Below are positions 19,202 to 30,676 of a stretch of 64,000 nucleotides of DNA, one piece after another (within the stretch, counting starts at the first letter, position 1; each line of letters starts with the position of its first letter). The position numbers were made by a program, and so were the translations under genes. Source of the stretch: an uncultured Pelagibacteraceae bacterium (GTDB taxonomy: Bacteria > Pseudomonadota > Alphaproteobacteria > Pelagibacterales > AG-422-B15); the NCBI GenBank assembly GCA_902570675.1, contig CACFYZ010000003.1:1-64000 (forward strand), in the 5' to 3' direction. The notes below the pieces were generated by a model, which was not told the origin of the DNA, did no database searches, and saw only the letters and a list, made by a program, of their open reading frames with translations.

Positions 19202-20283
19202 CCACATTGAGCTCTGTTGCGCATAATATGGTCTGCGAGAACACATGCCATCATTGCCTCAGCAATAGGAACTGCTCTTAGTCCTACACATGGATCATGG
19301 CGACCCTTTGTTGAAATTGTTGTATTTTTAAAATTACTATTAATAGTTTTTTTAGCCTTCAATATTGATGATGTAGGTTTTATCGTGATTGACACATTTA
19401 AGTCCTGACCACTTGATATTCCACCTAAGATTCCCCCAGAGTTATTTGAAGAAAATTTTAGTTTTTTATTCTTACTGGCTCTTAATTCATCAGAGTTTTC
19501 ATCTCCTGATAATTCTACAGCCTCATTGCCAATTCCTATTTCAACTCCTTTAACAGCATTGATACTCATCATTGCAGCTGCAAGATCAGCATCTAATTTT
19601 CCATAAACAGGTTCCCCAAGTCCTGCAGGTACATTTTTAGCATTTACTAGAAGTTTTGCTCCCAATGAGGACCCCTTTTTCCTGGTTGCGTCTAAATATT
19701 CTTCCCAAACTCTGACAATTTTCTTATCAGGACAAAAAAATGAATTTTTTTTGGCATCATTCCAATTAAAATTTTTTTCATTTATAGCAAGCTTTCCAAC
19801 TTGCGTTACAACTCCTTGAATAAGAACATCCTTATTTAGGAGATGGCTTATAACTTTTCTTGCAACTGCACCAGCCGCAACTCTACTAGCTGTCTCTCTT
19901 GCTGAAGAACGCCCTCCACCTCTATAGTCTCTTATTCCATATTTTAAAAAGTAAGTTAAATCAGCATGGCCAGGTCTAAATTTATTCTTTATATCCTTAT
20001 AGTCTTTTGACTTTTGGTCTTTATTCCAAATCAGCAACATAATTGGTGTTCCGGTAGTTTTACCTTCAAATACTCCAGACAAAATTGAAACTTTATCATC
20101 TTCTCTTCTTTGTGTAACAAATCGATTTTTTCCAGGTTTTCTCATATCTAAGTAATTTTGAATATCTTTTTCCTTTAAAGGGATTAAAGGGGGACAGCCA
20201 TCAATAACACAACCGATCGCGATACCATGGGACTCACCCCATGTCGTAAAACGAAAATCCTTTCCAAAAGTATTGAATGACAT
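19198..20283 (-). CDS. aroC: Chorismate synthase
   Basis: [58 protein letters not shown]. Confidence 0.97.
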   Translation of the reverse strand: MSFNTFGKDFRFTTWGESHGIAIGCVIDGCPPLIPLKEKDIQNYLDMRKPGKNRFVTQRREDDKVSILSGVFEGKTTGTPIMLLIWNKDQKSKDYKDIKNKFRPGHADLTYFLKYGIRDYRGGGRSSARETASRVAAGAVARKVISHLLNKDVLIQGVVTQVGKLAINEKNFNWNDAKKNSFFCPDKKIVRVWEEYLDATRKKGSSLGAKLLVNAKNVPAGLGEPVYGKLDADLAAAMMSINAVKGVEIGIGNEAVELSGDENSDELRASKNKKLKFSSNNSGGILGGISSGQDLNVSITIKPTSSILKAKKTINSNFKNTTISTKGRHDPCVGLRAVPIAEAMMACVLADHIMRNRAQCG

Positions 20284-20285
20284 TT

Positions 20286-21266
20286 TTATTTTTCTCTTAT
20301 TATTAAATGATCCACTAATTCAACAAGATACACTTTATATTTACTTCCTTCAAATTTATTAATATTACTTTTGGCTTTTTTGGCAAATTTTCTTACAAAT
20401 TCTGCAGATCTTTCATATGTATTAGTTTTTTTCATGAGACTTAAAATCAAATACAAATCTTTTTTATTTCTTTTTTTCTTTAAGAAAAGCTTAGCAATTA
20501 TTCTTTTTGACTTTTTATCAGACTTACGAAAACAGTGGATTATTGGATAAGTTACTTTTCCTTCAAAAAAATCTTTTCCAATATTTTTTCCCATTTTTTT
20601 TGAATTACCAAAGTAATCTAAAATGTCGTCAGATAATTGAAAAGCCATCCCAAAATTAAAACCAAAATCATTAAATATTTTTTGAGTTTTTCTCTCTTGG
20701 TTAGTGATTATTGTAGGCAAGTAACAAGATATTCTAAATAGTTCTGCCGTTTTAGCATTAATGATAGATAGATACTTTTTTTCTGATAAATTGACATTCT
20801 GATTATTTCCTACGTCTTGTATTTGCCCGCGAGCTAATATAAGCGATGTCTGAGATAATATCTCTAGAAGTTTTAACGACTTATTTTTGACCATTAATTT
20901 AAAAGCTCTACTTAAAAGATAGTCGCCCACTAAAACACTTACTTTGTTTCCCCATATTTCGTTTGCACTCCTTTTTCCTCTTCGAATTTTTCCTGCATCT
21001 ATTACATCATCATGTAATAAAGTTGCGTTATGGATAAATTCGATACATACAGCAAGTGTTACGTCAGCACTTCCTTTATAATTAAGTATTCGTGCTATCA
21101 AGAGGGTGAGAAGTGGTCTGATTTTTTTTCCTTTAGCCTTTATAAGATGGCCCGCTGTTAATGTGATTAATTTCTCTTCGTCTTTGATATTTGTGCTTAT
21201 TTCTTTATCAACTCTCTTAAGGGAACCTTTCAATAAACGAGATAATGATTTTTCAGAAGTATTCAC
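20286..21266 (-). CDS. ispB: Long-chain polyprenyl (octaprenyl-type) diphosphate synthase
   Basis: [48 protein letters not shown]. Confidence 0.92.
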   Translation of the reverse strand: MNTSEKSLSRLLKGSLKRVDKEISTNIKDEEKLITLTAGHLIKAKGKKIRPLLTLLIARILNYKGSADVTLAVCIEFIHNATLLHDDVIDAGKIRRGKRSANEIWGNKVSVLVGDYLLSRAFKLMVKNKSLKLLEILSQTSLILARGQIQDVGNNQNVNLSEKKYLSIINAKTAELFRISCYLPTIITNQERKTQKIFNDFGFNFGMAFQLSDDILDYFGNSKKMGKNIGKDFFEGKVTYPIIHCFRKSDKKSKRIIAKLFLKKKRNKKDLYLILSLMKKTNTYERSAEFVRKFAKKAKSNINKFEGSKYKVYLVELVDHLIIREK

Positions 21267-21361
21267 TGATATAAGTAATGATGTTGTTTTATATTTAGAT
21301 GTACTTATAATATAGTCTCATATAAATAAAAGTTATTGATTTCTGACAAAAATTCAAAAAA

Positions 21362-22168
21362 ATGAGCTTATTATCCTCTAAAAAAAGAATAAATATAGTC
21401 GGCTTGCGTGGAGTTATCGGCGATCTAGGTAGATTTCAAAAAGGACTAACACTTGAAAACTGCTCTAGTATTTTAGAAAAAGCTTTTACTTTTAAAAAAC
21501 CATCAGTTGTGATTATTAAAATCAATTCCCCAGGCGGATCGCCAGTTCAATCTGAACTAATACACAATCGGATTAAAAATTTAGCAAAAAAAAATAATGT
21601 AAAGGTAATTACAATTGCAGAAGACGTTGCTGCATCGGGCGGTTATATGCTTATGTGTGCTGGAGACATATTAATTGCTAATAAAAGTTCTATCGTAGGT
21701 TCTATCGGTGTTATCAGTGCTTCGTTTGGGTTTAAAAAGCTGATTGATAAATTAGGAATTAAAAGAAGAGTATTTACAAAAGGGGATAGAAAATCTTTTT
21801 TAGATCCTTTTGAAGATGTTTCTAAAAAAGACATAGATAAGCTAATTAAGGTACAGGACAGCATATTTGAAAATTTTAAAGAATTAGTTTTAAAAAATAG
21901 AAAAAAGAAGATAGATCCAAAAAAAGTTTTTAATGGAGAGTTTTGGACTGGTGAGCAAGCAAAAAAAATTGGTCTAGTTGACTCAAACGATGAACTTAAT
22001 TCATATATTGAAAAATATTACGGAAAAAAATTAAAAATAAGAAATATTGAAGAAAAAAAATCCTTTATTAAAAATATTTTAAGTAATCAACTATCAAATA
22101 ACGATCTCGTAGATCGATTAATAGAAGCTCTTAGAGAAAATTCTTTCTGGAGTCGATATGGCCTCTAA
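21362..22168 (+). CDS. S49 family serine peptidase (SppA/SohB-like)
   Basis: [43 protein letters not shown]. Confidence 0.9.
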   Translation: MSLLSSKKRINIVGLRGVIGDLGRFQKGLTLENCSSILEKAFTFKKPSVVIIKINSPGGSPVQSELIHNRIKNLAKKNNVKVITIAEDVAASGGYMLMCAGDILIANKSSIVGSIGVISASFGFKKLIDKLGIKRRVFTKGDRKSFLDPFEDVSKKDIDKLIKVQDSIFENFKELVLKNRKKKIDPKKVFNGEFWTGEQAKKIGLVDSNDELNSYIEKYYGKKLKIRNIEEKKSFIKNILSNQLSNNDLVDRLIEALRENSFWSRYGL

Positions 22169-23516
22169 AAATATGGAAGACCTCGTTTCTTTATGTAAAA
22201 GACGAGGATTTATTTTTCAATCGAGTGAAATTTATGGAGGTCTACAGGGTATATATGATTATGGGCCGCTTGGGGTTGAATTAAAGAATAATCTAAAGTC
22301 GTCATGGTGGAAGTCAATGATCTATGATCGTGACGATGTGGAAGGACTTGATGCATCAATTTTGACAAGTCGTCACGTATTAAAATATTCCGGACACGAG
22401 GATACTTTTTCTGACCCTTTAGTAGACTGTAGAAACTGTAAAAATAGATTTAGATCTGATCAATCAGATGACGGTAAATGTCCAGCTTGCGGATCTGATG
22501 ATTTAACTGAGCCACGTCCATTTAACCTTATGTTTAAAACAACTGTTGGTCCTGTCGATGATGGAAGTAATTTTGCATACTTAAGGCCTGAAACTGCCCA
22601 GCAAATTTTTACAAATTTTAAAAATATTTTGGATTCAACCAGCAAATCAATACCTTTTGGAATTGCTCAAATTGGTAAAGCATTTAGAAATGAAGTCACC
22701 CCAGGTAAGTTTATATTCAGAGTAAGAGAATTTGAACAAATGGAACTAGAGTATTTTGTTGAGCCGGGTAAAGACGAAGAATGGCATGAATATTGGGTCG
22801 AAAAGAGACATTCTTGGTGGATTGATCAAGGCATATCAGAAAACAAACTTAAAAAGTTAGTTGTAGAGCCTGCTGACTTATCTCACTACGCAAAAGCAAC
22901 TATTGATCTTATGTATGAATTTCCTCACGGATTGGAGGAATTAGAGGGAATTGCAAATAGGACTGACTTTGATTTAGGGTCGCATACAAAAAATCAAAAT
23001 GAGTTTAAGATATCAGCCAATGTAATAAAGAACGATCAATCAACAACAAAGTTAGGTGTTCAAAATTTAAACAGTAAAGAATGGTATATTCCATATGTGA
23101 TTGAGCCCTCTGCGGGTGTGGATAGAGGTGTATTTGCCATACTGAATGAAGCGTATAATGAAGAATCATTAGAAAATGGAAATAAAAGAATTGTATTAGG
23201 TCTTAAACCACATCTCTCGCCTATAAAGGCAGCTGTTATACCTTTAAAAAGAAATAATGAGGACTTGGTAAATAAAGCAAGCAAAATTAAAGACGAACTT
23301 CAAGCACTTGGTATGGGGCGGGTTATACTTGAAAACTCAGGCAATATTGGAAAAGGCTATAGACGTCACGACGAGATTGGAACGCCAATTTGCATAACTG
23401 TTGATTTTGAAACAATTGAAAATGATACAGTCACTATAAGAGATAGAGACTCAATGTCTCAAAAAAGAGTCTCGTCTAAAGATTTAACCATTGAGTACAA
23501 AAGAATATTTAATTAA
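22158..23516 (+). CDS. glyS: Glycyl-tRNA synthetase, single-chain (alpha2 dimer) type
   Basis: [39 protein letters not shown]...[16 protein letters not shown]...[14 protein letters not shown]. Confidence 0.95.
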   Translation: MASKNMEDLVSLCKRRGFIFQSSEIYGGLQGIYDYGPLGVELKNNLKSSWWKSMIYDRDDVEGLDASILTSRHVLKYSGHEDTFSDPLVDCRNCKNRFRSDQSDDGKCPACGSDDLTEPRPFNLMFKTTVGPVDDGSNFAYLRPETAQQIFTNFKNILDSTSKSIPFGIAQIGKAFRNEVTPGKFIFRVREFEQMELEYFVEPGKDEEWHEYWVEKRHSWWIDQGISENKLKKLVVEPADLSHYAKATIDLMYEFPHGLEELEGIANRTDFDLGSHTKNQNEFKISANVIKNDQSTTKLGVQNLNSKEWYIPYVIEPSAGVDRGVFAILNEAYNEESLENGNKRIVLGLKPHLSPIKAAVIPLKRNNEDLVNKASKIKDELQALGMGRVILENSGNIGKGYRRHDEIGTPICITVDFETIENDTVTIRDRDSMSQKRVSSKDLTIEYKRIFN

Positions 23517-23978
23517 TTATATGTTTCTTTTTGGAAATTCTATCTTTTGAAAAGGCCATGACTTTTGCAACCAGGCCTTAAAAGTTTTACCTAATTCTGT
23601 CTCAATGCCACTTTCAAGTAAATTTTCTCGAATCCAATAATATGCTTGTACTTCAAATTCAGGATTGCTCGAAGGATAAATATAGCAGCATCCAATGACT
23701 ACATCCTCATTATTTGGCAAAACTACAGTATATGCGAAAGAATGTTTTAGAGAAAACTCTTTTTCATGCCAACCTAGATCAACTAAATTTTCATCTAAAG
23801 TCATACCTATTGGCCAATCACTATCATCCATAAGTTTATGTAAATGTTTCTGACTTTCCATTACTGCTTCATAGTCATTCTTCAGATATTTAATCGTTAA
23901 TGGTCTTAATATGAAACTCTCAGTTACTAATTCCTTAGGAACGTTAAAATCTTTCTTAACGATTGGTCGGCTATACAT
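23517..23978 (-). CDS. GNAT-like N-acetyltransferase
   Basis: LVTESFILRPLTIKYLKNDYEAVMES...VIGCCYIYPSS...VQAYYWIREN. Confidence 0.6.
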   Translation of the reverse strand: MYSRPIVKKDFNVPKELVTESFILRPLTIKYLKNDYEAVMESQKHLHKLMDDSDWPIGMTLDENLVDLGWHEKEFSLKHSFAYTVVLPNNEDVVIGCCYIYPSSNPEFEVQAYYWIRENLLESGIETELGKTFKAWLQKSWPFQKIEFPKRNI

Positions 23979-24821
23979 TTAAATTTCTAAGCCAAAATCT
24001 ATATTTTCAATACTGTGTGTGATCTGTCCCGTTGAAATACGATCAACTCTAGTTTTTGCATACGATTTTAAATTTTTTAAATTAATATTTCCTGAAGCCT
24101 CACAAAGAAATCTATTGCCCACCATTTTTAAACATCTTAAAATTTCTTTTTCAGTCATATTATCCAATAACACAATATCAATTTTTTGATCTAAAATTTC
24201 TTGTAGCTGCTTAATCGTATCAACTTCAACTGTAATCTTTTTCTTTAATTTGGATCTTCTAATTTTTTTTATTTTATCAATGAGATTATCTTCATCACTA
24301 AGATGATTGTCTTTTATAAAATAAAAATCAGATAGAGAGGACCTATTAACATATGCCCCACCTACTGTGAGTGCATATTTTTGCATTTCTCTAATCCCTG
24401 GAATTGTTTTTCTTGTCGAATAAATCTTCACCCCATAAGTTCTTGCAATATCAACATATTTTCTTGTTTTTGAGGCAATACCCGACATCAAACCTAAAAA
24501 ATTTAGAGCAGTTCTCTCTGCTGATAGTATACTTTCTGCGCTACCACTTACGGTTATTATTTTGTCTCCTTTTATTACTTTACTTCCATCTTCCTTCAAC
24601 ATTTTAATTTTTATTGAATTGTCTAGCATTTTAAATGTCTGATAAGCAAATTTTGTCCCACACAAAATTGCACTTTCTTTTACATGAATACTTGCTTTTA
24701 AAGTTGATCTTTTTGAAATTAAAGTCTTTGAGGTAATATCTCCTGATGCACCAAAATCTTCATTCAAAGCGATTCTAATCTTTTCTTTGATATATTTATT
24801 AGCTAACGAGTTTTTCATCAA
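23979..24821 (-). CDS. nadC: Nicotinate-nucleotide pyrophosphorylase (carboxylating)
   Basis: ALNEDFGASGDITSKTLI; TRKTIPGIREMQKYALTVGGAYVNRSSLSDFYFIKDNH; EASGNINLKN. Confidence 0.95.
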   Translation of the reverse strand: MMKNSLANKYIKEKIRIALNEDFGASGDITSKTLISKRSTLKASIHVKESAILCGTKFAYQTFKMLDNSIKIKMLKEDGSKVIKGDKIITVSGSAESILSAERTALNFLGLMSGIASKTRKYVDIARTYGVKIYSTRKTIPGIREMQKYALTVGGAYVNRSSLSDFYFIKDNHLSDEDNLIDKIKKIRRSKLKKKITVEVDTIKQLQEILDQKIDIVLLDNMTEKEILRCLKMVGNRFLCEASGNINLKNLKSYAKTRVDRISTGQITHSIENIDFGLEI

Positions 24822-26412
24822 ATTTTGATCTGTCGGTTTCTAAAATAGTTTTTATGTAATAATCAATATCAGAATATTTGAGATCAAAATGTTTGATTAG
24901 ATCATTATTTGTATCTTTATAATCAGATCTTAAATGACAACCTCTGCTTTCTTTTCTTAAGTAAGCACTTATTATAATGAATTTACACACCAAAAGCATG
25001 TCGTTTAATTTTGCCGAAAGTCCCTTTGATTCCCTCTCAATTTTTAAGACATCATTTAATCCTCGTATGATAGTATCTTTATTTCTTACGATACCCAAAT
25101 TTCTCATCATAGAAGAACGAAGTTGCCATATATATTTTTTGGCTCTAATTTTATTTTTCGTTTTTTCTTTAAATATTTTTATAAACCCTGAGCTTATATT
25201 AATTTTACTATCAATATCTTTATTATTTATTTCTTCCGCAACAATTTTAGCGAAAACAAGTGACTCTAATAATGAGTTAGACGCTAGGCGATTGGCTCCG
25301 TGTATACCAGTAGCTGCAACTTCACCACAACACCACAGGCCTTCAACCGATGTCTGTCCCTTAAGATTAGTTTTTACTCCACCAATGTGATAATGAGCCA
25401 CAGGAAGTATGGGAAGTAAATCTACCTCAGGATCTAAATCTGCTTTTTTGCAATAAGAATAGACTTGAGGAAATCTAGTATTAAAGTTCTTCCCAATATG
25501 TCGGCAATCTAAAAATACTGAGTTTCCTCTCTCAATTTGATTAAATATACTTTGTGCTATGAGATCTCTAGGAGCTAACTCATTTGCAGGATGAGCACCC
25601 AGCATAAATCTTTCTTCATGCTGATTAACTAAATAGGCTCCTTCACCTCTGATGGCTTCTGTTGCAAGTGGTGTTGGGTCAAGACCAAAGTCCAGGCCTG
25701 TGGGATGAAATTGTATAAACTCCATATCTGTGAGAATTGCCCCTGCTTGAGACGCCAATGCAATTCCCTCTCCATACGAACTTCTCGGATTAGTTGTATT
25801 GGCATATAAGCCCCCAAGACCACCCGTCGCTAAAACAACGTGAGTACTTTCAATAACAACATTGTTATTTGGAATATTTTTATCAGTAAATCTTCCTATT
25901 ACACCATAGATTTTGTTTTGATCAGTCATAATGTTGTCGATTGATACATTTTCAAGAACTGTAATGTGCTCGCTTTGTTTGACGTTTTCAATCAGACCTC
26001 TCATGATTTCAAGTCCCGAGCTATCGCCTTTAGATCTGATTATACGATTATGGCTATGAGCACCTTCCAAGCCCAAATTAAAGGACCCATCTTTATTCTT
26101 ATCAAAATTAACTCCATAGCTTTCTAAATCGGCGATAATGTTTTTTGCATTATTAACTACTTTTTCTATCGCATCGGAATTTGCTAAACCTACAGCAGTA
26201 CTTAAAGTATCTTGAATATGGCTTTCGTTACTGTCATCTTTGGAAACAGCTGCTGCTATGCCACCTTGTGCCCAGCTACTTGAAGTATTTATACCAAGTG
26301 AACTTTTTGTAATTATACAAACTTTTCTTGGAGCTAAGTTTAGAGCAACTGTTAATCCTGCTACACCTCCACCGACAACAACTACATCAGGACTGTATAT
26401 AGCATCAGCCAT
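24799..26412 (-). CDS. nadB: L-aspartate oxidase
   Basis: VVVVGGGVAGLTVAL; SSWAQGGIAAA; EFIQFHPTGL; GIHGANRLASNSLLESLVF. Confidence 0.96.
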   Translation of the reverse strand: MADAIYSPDVVVVGGGVAGLTVALNLAPRKVCIITKSSLGINTSSSWAQGGIAAAVSKDDSNESHIQDTLSTAVGLANSDAIEKVVNNAKNIIADLESYGVNFDKNKDGSFNLGLEGAHSHNRIIRSKGDSSGLEIMRGLIENVKQSEHITVLENVSIDNIMTDQNKIYGVIGRFTDKNIPNNNVVIESTHVVLATGGLGGLYANTTNPRSSYGEGIALASQAGAILTDMEFIQFHPTGLDFGLDPTPLATEAIRGEGAYLVNQHEERFMLGAHPANELAPRDLIAQSIFNQIERGNSVFLDCRHIGKNFNTRFPQVYSYCKKADLDPEVDLLPILPVAHYHIGGVKTNLKGQTSVEGLWCCGEVAATGIHGANRLASNSLLESLVFAKIVAEEINNKDIDSKINISSGFIKIFKEKTKNKIRAKKYIWQLRSSMMRNLGIVRNKDTIIRGLNDVLKIERESKGLSAKLNDMLLVCKFIIISAYLRKESRGCHLRSDYKDTNNDLIKHFDLKYSDIDYYIKTILETDRSKFDEKLVS

Positions 26413-27434
26413 TATGAACTGCGACCAATTTCAAGCATTCTATCGATAGAGATACGTGCTTTATTAATAATATCTTTATTCACTTCTACTTGATATTGAT
26501 TATAGCGAATCGCATCTAATATTTTTTTTAACGAAACTCTCTTCATATGTGGACATAAGTTACATGGCCTAATGAACTCAACATTAGGATTTTCAATAGC
26601 AACATTATCGCTCATCGAACACTCAGTGACCATTATTACCTTTTGTGGTTGGTTATTTTTCACGTAGTTGTTCATTCCAGCAGTTGAACCTGAGAAATCA
26701 CTAACTGCTACAACATCTGGTGAACACTCTGGATGAGCCAGAACTACTATATTTTTGTGTTGGTTTTTATATGCTAAAATTTCTTCAGCAGTAAATCTCT
26801 CATGAACTTCACATCTTCCCTTCCATGCGATAATTTCTACATTTGTTTGTTTTGCAATATTTTTAGCTAAGTATTCATCAGGTAAAAAAATTACCTTATT
26901 AGTTCCAAGCGACTCCACCACGTGCTTTGCATTACCAGATGTGCAACAAACGTCAGTCTCAGCTTTAACCTCTGCAGATGTATTAACATATGTTACTACA
27001 GGGACACCTGGATATTTTTGTTTTAGTAAGCGTATATCGTCGGCAGTAATTGACTCAGATAAAGAGCATCCAGCCCTTTCATCGGGGATGAGAACATTTT
27101 TTTCTGGGCTTAAAATTTTTGCTGTTTCGGCCATAAAATGAACACCACAGAGAACAATTGTATCCGCTTTTGAATCTCGAGCTTCATAAGCTAGCTTAAG
27201 AGAGTCTCCAACTATGTCAGATACACAGTGAAATATTTCTGGCGTTTGATAATTATGCGTAAGGATTGCAATATTCTTTTCTTTCTTGAGACGGTTGATT
27301 TCATATATTAAAGGGGCGTGAAATTGCCATTCCACCTCTGGAATAAACTTCTCAACTCGATTATAGAGTTCAGCTGTGGCTTTTTTTACTTCAGAATTAA
27401 AATCTGATGGATATTTTAAATCTTGCCTTAACAT
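26412..27434 (-). CDS. nadA: Quinolinate synthase
   Basis: [60 protein letters not shown] Fe-S cysteines. Confidence 0.97.
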   Translation of the reverse strand: MLRQDLKYPSDFNSEVKKATAELYNRVEKFIPEVEWQFHAPLIYEINRLKKEKNIAILTHNYQTPEIFHCVSDIVGDSLKLAYEARDSKADTIVLCGVHFMAETAKILSPEKNVLIPDERAGCSLSESITADDIRLLKQKYPGVPVVTYVNTSAEVKAETDVCCTSGNAKHVVESLGTNKVIFLPDEYLAKNIAKQTNVEIIAWKGRCEVHERFTAEEILAYKNQHKNIVVLAHPECSPDVVAVSDFSGSTAGMNNYVKNNQPQKVIMVTECSMSDNVAIENPNVEFIRPCNLCPHMKRVSLKKILDAIRYNQYQVEVNKDIINKARISIDRMLEIGRSS

Positions 27435-27526
27435 CTTTATTATTTAACGTTATTTAATATTACAATTATAGTTAAATGTATATATTTCAACAATATAACT
27501 TAACCGTTGAAAATAGGGGAGTCTGG

Positions 27527-27612
27527 GCCGTCGTGCTGGAATTGGTAGACAGGCTGGTTTGAGGGATCAGTGAACATTGTTCGTGAGAGTTCGAGTCTCT
27601 CCGACGGCACCA
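27527..27612 (+). tRNA. tRNA-Leu (anticodon GAG), CCA encoded
   Basis: Acceptor GCCGTCG/CGACGGC, class II long variable arm, anticodon loop TTGAGGG. Confidence 0.95.
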
Positions 27613-27640
27613 TTGGAAAAAATAGAAAAGAAATGTATTT

Positions 27641-28525
27641 ATGAAATTATTATTTATCGGACCAACAAGAATAGGTGACTCCATTCTCTCGACCTCAATT
27701 CTGAACTACTACCTTGAGAGTAATAAAGAATTTAAATTTACAATTATCACAAGTTCTTATTCAAAGGATTTGTTTGAAAAGTTACCTAATTTAGAAAAAA
27801 TTATCGTTATTGATAAAAGAAATTATGGATTTCATTGGTATAAAATATGGGCCTCAGTTGTATTCAAAAAGTGGGATTTAGTTATTGATATGAGATCGTC
27901 CGCGATTTCATATTTTTTAAATAAAAAAATGAAAATGATATTTAGAGGTAATCATACTGAACATAAGGTTATTCAATTCCAAAAATTTCTTAAGACTCAA
28001 AAACATATCAATCCAAAGATCTGGTATGATAAAGAAGATCAAATAATTAGTGAGGAAAAAATTAATCTCCCGGGACCATTCATTGCATTATCACCATTTT
28101 CAAATTGGTACAAAAAAGACTGGTCTATAAAAAAATATATAGAATTATTCCATCATGACTTTTTTAAAAAATATACTTTAATAATTTCTGGAATTACCTC
28201 AGAAAAAACAGATGATGATGACTTTAATATATTATTAAATCATCCAAATATAAAAGTATTAAATTTGCTTGATACAGGTCTTCGACAAATGATTCCTATA
28301 TTTGAAAATTGCGAATTTTTTGTTGGAAGTGATAGTGGATTAATGCATCTTGCAGCAACAACAAAATGTAAGACATTTGCATTATTCGGACCAACGAATG
28401 AAATTGTTTATAGGCCATGGGGTAACCATAGAGTCATAAAAGCTTATAATTCCTCAAGAGACGATGACTCTTTGAATCTTTCTGTAAATCAGGTATTGAA
28501 TGTAATAAAGGAAGAAATAGTATGA
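27641..28525 (+). CDS. Glycosyltransferase family 9 (heptosyltransferase-like)
   Basis: FIGPTRIGDSILSTSIL; FFVGSDSGLMHLAATTKCKTFALFGPTN. Confidence 0.9.
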   Translation: MKLLFIGPTRIGDSILSTSILNYYLESNKEFKFTIITSSYSKDLFEKLPNLEKIIVIDKRNYGFHWYKIWASVVFKKWDLVIDMRSSAISYFLNKKMKMIFRGNHTEHKVIQFQKFLKTQKHINPKIWYDKEDQIISEEKINLPGPFIALSPFSNWYKKDWSIKKYIELFHHDFFKKYTLIISGITSEKTDDDDFNILLNHPNIKVLNLLDTGLRQMIPIFENCEFFVGSDSGLMHLAATTKCKTFALFGPTNEIVYRPWGNHRVIKAYNSSRDDDSLNLSVNQVLNVIKEEIV

Positions 28526-29832
28526 TTGACTTAATTATTGAAAATGGAACTGTTGTAACTCATAACTCTTCAAGAAAAATTGATGTAGCTATAAAAAATG
28601 GAAAAATCTTTAAATTAGGTAAATTAAGAAATCAAAAAGCAAAAGAGAGAATCGATGCTACCGAACTGTACATAATGCCAGGTGCATTTGATACACAAGT
28701 ACATTTTAGAGAACCAGGAAATACAAAAAAAGAAGATCTCAGGACAGGAAGTTTAGCTGCTGTCGCTGGCGGTATAACATCTGTATTTGATATGCCCAAT
28801 AATAAACCCAGCATTACAACAAAAAAACTTTTTATGACTAAACTTAAAAGGGCAGAAAAGCGAATGCATTGTAATTTTGCTTTTTATTTTGGAGCTGAAA
28901 AAAATAATATAAATGAAATTAAAAAAATTGAAAAAGTCAAAGGCTGTTGTGGGGTAAAGGTTTTTGTTGGATCTTCTACAGGAACTTTGCTTGTTTCTAA
29001 TCATGAGGATATTCGAAAAATTATGAGATCAACTAAAAAGATGATTTCATTTCACTCTGAGGATGAAGATTTATTAAATCAAAGAAAAAAATATATAAAA
29101 AGAGGAAAACCATTAAGTCATAAGGATTGGAGAAATGTTGATACTGCCTTACTATCAACTCGTAAATTAATTAATTCTGCAAATAGAACAAAAAAGAATA
29201 TTCATATTCTTCATATTACGACTGAAGAGGAGGTAAAGTTACTTAGAAAGAATAGAAAATATGTTTCTTTCGAGGTTACACCGCAGCATCTTACTCTCTC
29301 AGCACCAAGTTGTTACAATAAATTAGGAACTTTTGCACAAATGAATCCTCCAATCAGAGAAAAAAAACATCTTAATTATCTTAGAAAAACTCTTGAAGCT
29401 GGTAAGATTGATATAATAGGATCAGATCATGCTCCTCACTTAAAAGAAGAAAAGAAAAAGATCTATCCAAATAGTCCGTCTGGAATGCCAGGGGTTCAAA
29501 CACTGTTACCAATTTTATTAAACGAGGTCGCTAATAAATTCATCTCAATTCATGAAGTTGTAAAGCTGACAAGTTACAATCCTAAGAAAATATTCAAAAT
29601 TAAGAATAAAGGACTTATAAAAATAGGATATGATGCAGATTTAACAATCATTGATTTAAATAAACGTAAGAAAGTACTTAACAAAGATATGCAAACAAAG
29701 TGCGGATGGTCACCTTTTCATGGAACATCACTTCAAGGATGGCCAGTAGGCACTATCATCAACGGTGAAAAGGCATATTGGAAAAACAAAATTAATAAAA
29801 AAGTTTTTGGTAAGCCAATACTATTTAACTAA
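28522..29832 (+). CDS. pyrC: Dihydroorotase (class I)
   Basis: MPGAFDTQVHFREPG; GGITSVFDMPNNKPSITT; FEVTPQHLTLS; IGSDHAPH. Confidence 0.94.
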   Translation: MIDLIIENGTVVTHNSSRKIDVAIKNGKIFKLGKLRNQKAKERIDATELYIMPGAFDTQVHFREPGNTKKEDLRTGSLAAVAGGITSVFDMPNNKPSITTKKLFMTKLKRAEKRMHCNFAFYFGAEKNNINEIKKIEKVKGCCGVKVFVGSSTGTLLVSNHEDIRKIMRSTKKMISFHSEDEDLLNQRKKYIKRGKPLSHKDWRNVDTALLSTRKLINSANRTKKNIHILHITTEEEVKLLRKNRKYVSFEVTPQHLTLSAPSCYNKLGTFAQMNPPIREKKHLNYLRKTLEAGKIDIIGSDHAPHLKEEKKKIYPNSPSGMPGVQTLLPILLNEVANKFISIHEVVKLTSYNPKKIFKIKNKGLIKIGYDADLTIIDLNKRKKVLNKDMQTKCGWSPFHGTSLQGWPVGTIINGEKAYWKNKINKKVFGKPILFN

Positions 29833-30605
29833 CCTTTTGCAATAAACGAAGTATTTTTGTATTTTGGCTTGCCATATCGAAGTATTTTTCTGTCTAAGGT
29901 TCTTATTCGACCACCTGCGAATCTTAAAATCGCATCACCAGCTGCAGTATCCCACTCCATGGTAGTTCCATATCGAGGATAGACATTTGCAAGACCATGT
30001 GCAATATAACATAATTTAATTGAACTACCTGAACGTAAAATTTTATTAGCATTAAATTTTTTTAAAATCATTTCTTTTGCCTTTATCATCTCTTTTTTTG
30101 CAAGTGAGTGTGATCGGCTTATTACAATTATATTCTTTTCCCTTTTTTTTATTTTGATTTTCTTAAGATTTTTTTTCACCCCTTTTTTTGTTAGTTTTGT
30201 AAAATATGAACTATTTCCTTTTGTGAAATATAATTTATTTTTTACAGGCATATAAATTATTCCGTAAATAGGTTTCCCATTTTCAATTAATCCGATATTA
30301 ATTGTAAATTCACCGTTCTTTTTGAGAAATTCTTTTGTGCCATCGAGAGGATCTACAAGCCAAAAATTTTTCTTTTTGGTACTTTTATTTTTGTCGTTTT
30401 CTTCAGAAATAATAGGAATCTTTGGAAAATTTATTTTCAGGCCCCTACAAATAATCTCGTTTGCCTTTAAATCAGCATTAGTAACGGGTGTGTTATCTTT
30501 TTTATAGCTTTTGATAATTTTATTATTATATATCTTTAATATTTCCTGACCCGCAGTATGAACAAGAGAGATTAAAATTTCTGATTGTTTTTCCGATATT
30601 TTCAT
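29829..30605 (-). CDS. cysQ: 3'(2'),5'-bisphosphate nucleotidase (inositol monophosphatase superfamily)
   Basis: TPVTNADLKANEII; PIISEEN; WLVDPLDGTKEFLKKNGEFTINIGLI; MEWDTAAGDAIL. Confidence 0.93.
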   Translation of the reverse strand: MKISEKQSEILISLVHTAGQEILKIYNNKIIKSYKKDNTPVTNADLKANEIICRGLKINFPKIPIISEENDKNKSTKKKNFWLVDPLDGTKEFLKKNGEFTINIGLIENGKPIYGIIYMPVKNKLYFTKGNSSYFTKLTKKGVKKNLKKIKIKKREKNIIVISRSHSLAKKEMIKAKEMILKKFNANKILRSGSSIKLCYIAHGLANVYPRYGTTMEWDTAAGDAILRFAGGRIRTLDRKILRYGKPKYKNTSFIAKG

Positions 30606-30676
30606 AAAAAAATGATTACTTGTAAAATAGACATTATGATAAATATATTATAGTTACCATACGTAAATTTAAAGAT

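Noticed and set aside
24977-25390. ORF 24977..25390 (+, 137 aa)
   Set aside because: Antisense to nadB, which has full family motifs; the frame looks like antisense translation.
27487-27684. ORF 27487..27684 (-, 65 aa)
   Set aside because: Runs antisense through tRNA-Leu and into the glycosyltransferase gene; no motif support.
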